Assembly (NCBI GenBank): GCA_031963045.1 | Contig: JASSUK010000019.1 | Coordinates: 1 to 64,000, forward strand | Reading direction: 5' to 3' | DNA: 64,000 nucleotides | Source: JASSUD01 sp031963045 | Lineage (GTDB): Bacteria > Pseudomonadota > Gammaproteobacteria > Burkholderiales > Burkholderiaceae | In this document: positions 61,834 to 64,000 of the stretch, piece after piece | Position numbering within the stretch: position 1 is the stretch's first letter | Layout: each line of letters opens with the position of its first letter | Notes under the pieces: generated by a model | The model's input: the letters and a program-made list of their open reading frames with translations, nothing else | What the model was told of the DNA's origin: nothing | The model's database searches: none | Program-made: the position numbers and the translations under genes

Positions 61834-61850
61834 GGTAGGTTGGTGGTGGG
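61834..61850. repeat. BIME/REP-like element 13, arm tip only
   Basis: GGTAGGTTGGTGGTGGG is the outer tip of a left arm; the rest of the element is missing. It lies in the arn operon between arnB and the flippase gene. Confidence 0.55.
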
Positions 61851-61864
61851 CAACTTTTTAGGTT

Positions 61865-62236
61865 TTAACTCCGCGCTAATAAATACACGCCAATTAAAAT
61901 AATGCCAATAGCAACCAGGCGCTGAATGCTTAAGACTTCGCCTAAAAAATACCAAGCTAACACGGCATTAACCACATACCCAAGAGATAATAAAGGATAA
62001 GCAATCGTTACTTCTACGCGCGATAAACCCATTATCCACACGATAACGCTCAGACCATAGCAACCTAAACCTACTAGCAAAGGCACCTGTGTAATCAATT
62101 TCCATCCGATAGGCAGAATATTCGCACGCGAAAATTCAAAATGCCCCACCGCATTTGCTCCCGCTTTTAAAAGCAATTGCGCGCAAGAATTTAATAGCAC
62201 ACCCAATAATAAGCAAAAAAAGGAGGCAGGAGCCAT
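61865..62236 (-). CDS. EamA/SMR-type small transporter, ArnE-like flippase subunit
   Basis: 123 residues with four transmembrane helices (FFCLLLGVLLNSCAQLLLKA, PLLVGLGCYGLSVIVWIMGL, then YPLLSLGYVVNAVLAWYFLG and LVAIGIILIGVYLLARS). First gene of the arn operon. By position and fold it should help flip undecaprenyl-phosphate Ara4N across the inner membrane. A second subunit (ArnF) is not seen in the window. The start is the ATG at 62236, after the promoter at 62279. Confidence 0.8.
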   Translation of the reverse strand: MAPASFFCLLLGVLLNSCAQLLLKAGANAVGHFEFSRANILPIGWKLITQVPLLVGLGCYGLSVIVWIMGLSRVEVTIAYPLLSLGYVVNAVLAWYFLGEVLSIQRLVAIGIILIGVYLLARS

Positions 62237-62278
62237 ATGGAGCACAGAAGGAGAAAGTAGGAAGAGATAGATTTGCTT

Positions 62279-62330
62279 TTTATATCGTGCTGGTGTGCGC
62301 GTATTAAAAAACACTCTCTATGCGTATTAA
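62279..62330 (-). promoter_or_regulatory. Candidate promoter and operator of the arn operon
   Basis: Reading the minus strand: TTAATA (62307-62302), a 17-base spacer and TATAAA (62284-62279). The 9-bp direct repeat GCGTATTAA occurs at 62299-62307 (covering the -35) and 62322-62330, 23 bp apart, about two helical turns. This is the layout of a response-regulator site; the TTAA cores recall PmrA-type boxes, but the spacing differs. Confidence 0.45.
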
Positions 62331-62391
62331 CGTGAGCCAGCAGAAGTGAGGCTTTAACGCAGAAATACGTATTTGAAGGAAGGAGAAACGG

Positions 62392-62411
62392 CTAACAGGC
62401 ATGCCTGTTAG
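62392..62411. terminator. 20-bp palindrome after tRNA-Pro
   Basis: CTAACAGGCATGCCTGTTAG is self-complementary and could fold as an 8-bp stem with a CATG loop. It lies 25 bp downstream of the tRNA on the minus strand. There is no strong T-run. Confidence 0.4.
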
Positions 62412-62435
62412 AAGGAATGCTGCGTAAGAAAAAAA

Positions 62436-62512
62436 TGGTCGGGGCGACATGATTCGAACATGCGACCCTCTGCTCCCAAAGCAGATGCGCTACCAGGCTG
62501 CGCTACACCCCG
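62436..62512 (-). tRNA. tRNA-Pro (UGG anticodon)
   Basis: The minus strand folds as a standard tRNA: acceptor CGGGGTG/CGCCCCG, D-arm with AGCGCAGCCTGGTAGCGC, anticodon stem CTGCT/AGCAG with loop TTTGGGA (anticodon TGG), T-loop TTCGAAT, discriminator A and an encoded CCA. 77 bases. Confidence 0.97.
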
Positions 62513-62524
62513 ACGAAGGCCGAG

Positions 62525-62554
62525 ATTCTATCTAATACGCAGTAGAAATAGCAA
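62525..62554 (-). promoter_or_regulatory. Promoter of tRNA-Pro
   Basis: Reading the minus strand: TTGCTA (62554-62549), an 18-base spacer and TAGAAT (62530-62525), placing the transcription start a few bases before the tRNA. Confidence 0.5.
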
Positions 62555-62633
62555 GCAGTTTTTCCACGATACGATAAGATAGTGCATATTATTAGCTACA
62601 CACACATCAAATTTCCTTCGTTTCTACTCTTAT

Positions 62634-64000
62634 ATGACCATTTCCTCCTCTATATTTAAAGCTTATGACATCCGCGGCATAGTGGGCAAAACCATACACC
62701 GTGATACGGCCTTCCATATCGGTTACGCGCTAGGCTGCGAGGTGCTTGAGCGCGGCGGGGAGGCCATAGCCGTTGGTCGAGATGGCCGTTTATCTGGGCC
62801 TATGCTTGTTGCAGCATTGTCAGAAGGATTGCAAGCAAGCGGCGTAGATGTAGTCGATATCGGTCAAGTTCCTACGCCGATTGGCTATTTCACTTGCTAT
62901 CACGCTATAAACGGGCGTGTAGTTGATTCCTGCGTGGTAGTCACAGGCAGCCATAATCCGCCCGATTACAACGGCTTCAAAATGGTGGTGCGAGGCCGGG
63001 CATTATTTGGTGATCAGATCGCTGCGCTATACAAGCGTGTGCTGACGCAAATTAACTGGACACCCGCACAACGCATAGAAAAAGCGAGCAAACAGGGCTC
63101 TTATCAATCATACAATATGGGCCCTACTTACCTTGAACGCATTGTGCGAGACATCCGACTAGAGCGCCCGCTCAAGCTAGTAATAGATTGTGGAAATGGC
63201 GTAGCAGGCGCATTTGCTCCTGCACTTTTTAGAGCTTTGGGCTGTGAAGTGCGCACGCTATTTTGCGAGGTAGATGGGCATTTTCCCAATCACCATCCCG
63301 ACCCTGCTCAACCAGAAAATCTACAAGACGTAATACACGCTTTAGCCACTACGGATGCAGAATTGGGATTAGCCTTTGACGGGGATGGCGACCGGCTAGG
63401 CGTGGTGACGAAATCAGGTGCGATTATTTACCCTGATCGACAACTCATGCTGTTTGCACAAGATGTACTAAAGCGTCATCCCGGAGGCACTATCTTGTAT
63501 GACGTGAAATGCACTCGCCTATTAGCACCTTGGATACGCGAGCATGGCGGACAGCCTTTAATGTGGAAAACGGGGCATTCCTTGATTAAATCTAAAATGC
63601 AAGAATGCGGTGCAGCGCTTGCAGGGGAAATGAGCGGCCATATCTTTTTCAAAGACCGCTGGTTTGGATTTGATGACGGCTTATACACGGCTGCACGCCT
63701 GTGCGAACTCCTCTCCCGTGTAGCAGACCCTGGTGCTGTTTTAGAAGCATTGCCCAATGCGCACTCCACACCTGAATTGCATTTGCCCTTACCAGATGGT
63801 GAAAACAGCAAGTTAATCGAGCAATTGCAACGCACAGCGGTATTTCCGCAAGCGCAGGCATGCATTTTGATGGATGGTTTGCGAGTGGAATATAGCGATG
63901 GATTTGGCCTAGCCCGTGCTTCAAATACCACCCCAGTAGTCGTTTTTCGGTTTGAAGCCGATACGACTGCCGCTCTGGCGCGCATTCAAAAAGACTTTAA
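62634..64000 (+). CDS. manB: Phosphomannomutase/phosphoglucomutase, cut by the right edge
   Basis: Hexose-phosphate mutase of the AlgC/ManB type, supplying mannose-1-P or glucose-1-P for LPS and polysaccharide. IFKAYDIRGIVG opens the protein; VVVTGSHNPPDYNGFKMV holds the phosphoserine; the metal site is LAFDGDGDRLGVV; the sugar loop is AGEMSGHIFF. 455 codons are open to the edge, only a few short of the usual length of about 460, so almost the whole protein is present. Confidence 0.93.
   Translation, partial: MTISSSIFKAYDIRGIVGKTIHRDTAFHIGYALGCEVLERGGEAIAVGRDGRLSGPMLVAALSEGLQASGVDVVDIGQVPTPIGYFTCYHAINGRVVDSCVVVTGSHNPPDYNGFKMVVRGRALFGDQIAALYKRVLTQINWTPAQRIEKASKQGSYQSYNMGPTYLERIVRDIRLERPLKLVIDCGNGVAGAFAPALFRALGCEVRTLFCEVDGHFPNHHPDPAQPENLQDVIHALATTDAELGLAFDGDGDRLGVVTKSGAIIYPDRQLMLFAQDVLKRHPGGTILYDVKCTRLLAPWIREHGGQPLMWKTGHSLIKSKMQECGAALAGEMSGHIFFKDRWFGFDDGLYTAARLCELLSRVADPGAVLEALPNAHSTPELHLPLPDGENSKLIEQLQRTAVFPQAQACILMDGLRVEYSDGFGLARASNTTPVVVFRFEADTTAALARIQKDF

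Overview
The window looks like the chromosome of a betaproteobacterium of the Burkholderiaceae type that lives inside a eukaryotic host, most plausibly a fungal endosymbiont of the Mycoavidus/Glomeribacter kind. This is an inference. The housekeeping genes (pgi, dadA, purL, alaS, tgt, queA, recG, ubiA, plsC, the arn operon, a tRNA-Pro) resemble Burkholderia genes. The accessory genes carry eukaryote-like repeats (F-box-like, ankyrin, LRR, WD40, HEAT, TPR), and there are many pseudogenes, IS scars and a dense family of palindromic repeats.

Layout. 1-4.2 kb: two tandem paralogues of a TPR protein. One is complete, lacks a NACHT ATPase and carries 22 near-identical 33-residue HEAT-like repeats; the other is cut by the left edge. 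4.5-12.3 kb: an accessory block of hypothetical membrane proteins, most with a single two-lobed hydrophobic hairpin, plus a frameshifted gene copy, a dead BrnA-type antitoxin and an IS66 scar. 12.6-30 kb: core genes (YccS-like FUSC protein, pgi, dadA, purL) alternate with three F-box-like/ankyrin genes and small orphans. 30.1-41.6 kb: alaS, then an island with a truncated IS3 transposase, a phage morphogenesis scrap, a 1697-residue TPR/TIR-like/NACHT/pentapeptide/WD40 protein, a dead IS66 tnpA-tnpB pair and an F-box/LRR gene. The island ends in a second, broken copy of the last ~215 bp of alaS.

41.6-64 kb: mostly core genes: queA-tgt, recG, dps-ubiA, plsC, an ABC ATPase, ogt-ada, an AAA/DUF4143 ATPase, a DUF4870-HIT-tatA cluster without tatBC nearby, bcp, an orphan MNT nucleotidyltransferase, then an arn (lipid A aminoarabinose) operon with arnA split into two genes and no arnT next to it. 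A tRNA-Pro and a phosphomannomutase gene, cut by the right edge, close the window.

Thirteen sites between 16.9 and 61.9 kb carry a REP/BIME-like element. Complete copies are about 130-145 bp with ~30-34 bp inverted arms. Each arm starts with GGTAG and folds on itself. They sit at gene ends, and two of them supply the stop codons of pgi and alaS. The F-box proteins, the hairpin-membrane proteins and the NACHT/HEAT proteins together suggest a host-interaction or defence repertoire; no secretion system is visible in this window.
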